From: Candidatus Sabulitectum sp.
GTDB lineage: Bacteria > Fermentibacterota > Fermentibacteria > Fermentibacterales > JCC-6
NCBI GenBank assembly: GCA_029934845.1
Contig: JAOZLN010000006.1
Coordinates: forward strand, 13,121 to 20,011
Reading direction: 5' to 3'
DNA length: 6,891 nucleotides
A model generated the notes under the pieces. The model had not been told where the DNA came from, searched no databases, and was given only the letters and a program-made list of their open reading frames with translations. Positions 6,144 through 6,891 of this stretch are shown piece by piece (the first letter of the stretch is position 1; each line of letters starts with the position of its first letter). A program made the position numbers and the translations under genes.

Positions 6144-6891
6144 GTGAGGTCAATTGAAGAAACCCGATTCAGCGGTTTGATGAAAGATGATGCTCAGTGC
6201 TCGAAACTGGTTAAAAATATCTGTAGATCCAATTCGTTCAATTTTATGGAAAAACGCATTTATGAAGGTTCCAGAATTTTGTACGAAATAGAAGAAAATA
6301 GAATTGTAAAAGTTTTTTCACAGGACGAATTATCATCATGTAACAATGAAGCAGAATACCTGGAAGCTCTTCAAGGAAAACTCACTGTTACCACACCGGA
6401 GCTTTTTGCAAAAGGAATTCACGATGGCTTTCCATTCCTGATAATGCAAAAGTTAGAGGGAGTTCCACTAAAATTAATATGGAATGAGATCTCTATATGG
6501 GGGAAAAAGCGAATTCTTGGTCAGATAGCCATCACGCTGAAGGAACTTCATGCACTACCTTGTGAACTGCTCACGGCGGAAAAATCCGACTGGAAGAACT
6601 TCATAAGAACGCAAACCGATGATCTTCTTCAAAATCACAGAGAATCCGGGCTGAGCAAAGCATGGACAGAGAACATATCGAAATTCATTACAAATACAGA
6701 AGACATAGAGAACTCCTCTGAATCTGTTATCTGCCACACCGAGATAATGCAGGAACATATCTTCGTGGAAGAAAGCAACAGAGGTTTCAATATCACCGGA
6801 CTCATCGATTTTGAGCCGTCTATGATCGCAGTTCCAGAATATGATTTCTGTTCTATCGGCCTCTTTATTAGTGCCGGGAACAAGACTCTGT
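6144..6891 (+). CDS. Aminoglycoside-phosphotransferase-fold protein, variant catalytic loop, 3' end outside the window
   Basis: The frame is open from GTG at 6144 to the right edge (249 codons), so the gene is partial. It has the APH/choline-kinase-like kinase fold: a small lobe with K56 (RIVKVF), a likely partner acidic residue at E69 or E71 (NNEAEYLEAL), a hinge region with LIMQKLEGVPL (99-109), a helix ending LKELHALP (132-139), a catalytic loop HTEIMQEHIFV (198-208) and the metal-binding DFEP (D222). The usual HxD of the catalytic loop is HTE, and the usual Asn is H205. I recall phosphotransferase-like proteins sharing HTE and DFEPA-type motifs, so this is probably a subfamily trait and not decay. 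The substrate cannot be read from the sequence; the family includes antibiotic, sugar, choline and unknown-substrate kinases. It directly follows murI with no gap, so coexpression is likely. Confidence 0.82.
   Translation, partial: MRSIEETRFSGLMKDDAQCSKLVKNICRSNSFNFMEKRIYEGSRILYEIEENRIVKVFSQDELSSCNNEAEYLEALQGKLTVTTPELFAKGIHDGFPFLIMQKLEGVPLKLIWNEISIWGKKRILGQIAITLKELHALPCELLTAEKSDWKNFIRTQTDDLLQNHRESGLSKAWTENISKFITNTEDIENSSESVICHTEIMQEHIFVEESNRGFNITGLIDFEPSMIAVPEYDFCSIGLFISAGNKTL

Noticed and set aside
1377..6891. Cyclic-nucleotide antiphage system (Pycsar/CBASS-like)
   Set aside because: No cyclic-nucleotide-binding effector, nuclease or toxin-like membrane effector lies beside the cyclase. 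Its domain order is that of a signalling adenylyl cyclase, and the neighbours are murI and an APH-fold gene.

Overview
The window is bacterial DNA with short intergenic gaps, Shine-Dalgarno-led starts and a peptidoglycan-precursor gene (murI). No rRNA, tRNA, IS element, CRISPR or phage gene is visible. The sequence does not fix the taxon. A soluble-adenylyl-cyclase-like protein of about 1270 residues, fused to an NTPase and a TPR array, is the sort of signalling protein found in large-genome or uncultured bacterial lineages, but that is only an impression.

Layout: (1) positions 51-650, minus strand, a short YgjP/DUF45-type zinc metallopeptidase with a GTG start. (2) 651-800, a divergent intergenic region with a 15-bp odd palindrome, an extended -10 promoter, a second imperfect inverted repeat and a strong Shine-Dalgarno site. 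(3) 801-1316, plus strand, an unrecognised protein with a two-helix membrane hairpin and a cytosolic beta-rich tail. (4) 1377-5201, minus strand, the dominant gene: tandem class III cyclase domains, an AAA/STAND-type P-loop NTPase and at least eight TPR units. (5) 5202-5342, a second divergent intergenic region. (6) 5343-6143, plus strand, murI (glutamate racemase). (7) 6144 to the right edge, plus strand, an aminoglycoside-phosphotransferase-fold protein cut by the window end, whose GTG start directly abuts the murI stop codon.

The most informative gene is the cyclase. The two metal-binding aspartates lie only in the first cyclase domain. The adenine-recognising Lys and Thr, and the Asn/Arg pair that acts on the transition state, lie in the second. 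This is the split found in mammalian soluble adenylyl cyclase (ADCY10), with near-identical spacing, so one composite cAMP-forming site is predicted. The Lys that binds bicarbonate in the mammalian enzyme is Gly here, so the activating input is probably something else, perhaps sensed through the NTPase/TPR half. murI and the phosphotransferase-like gene look like a translationally coupled pair. Nothing in the window shows a functional link between the cyclase and its neighbours, and no effector gene of a cyclic-nucleotide defence system is present.
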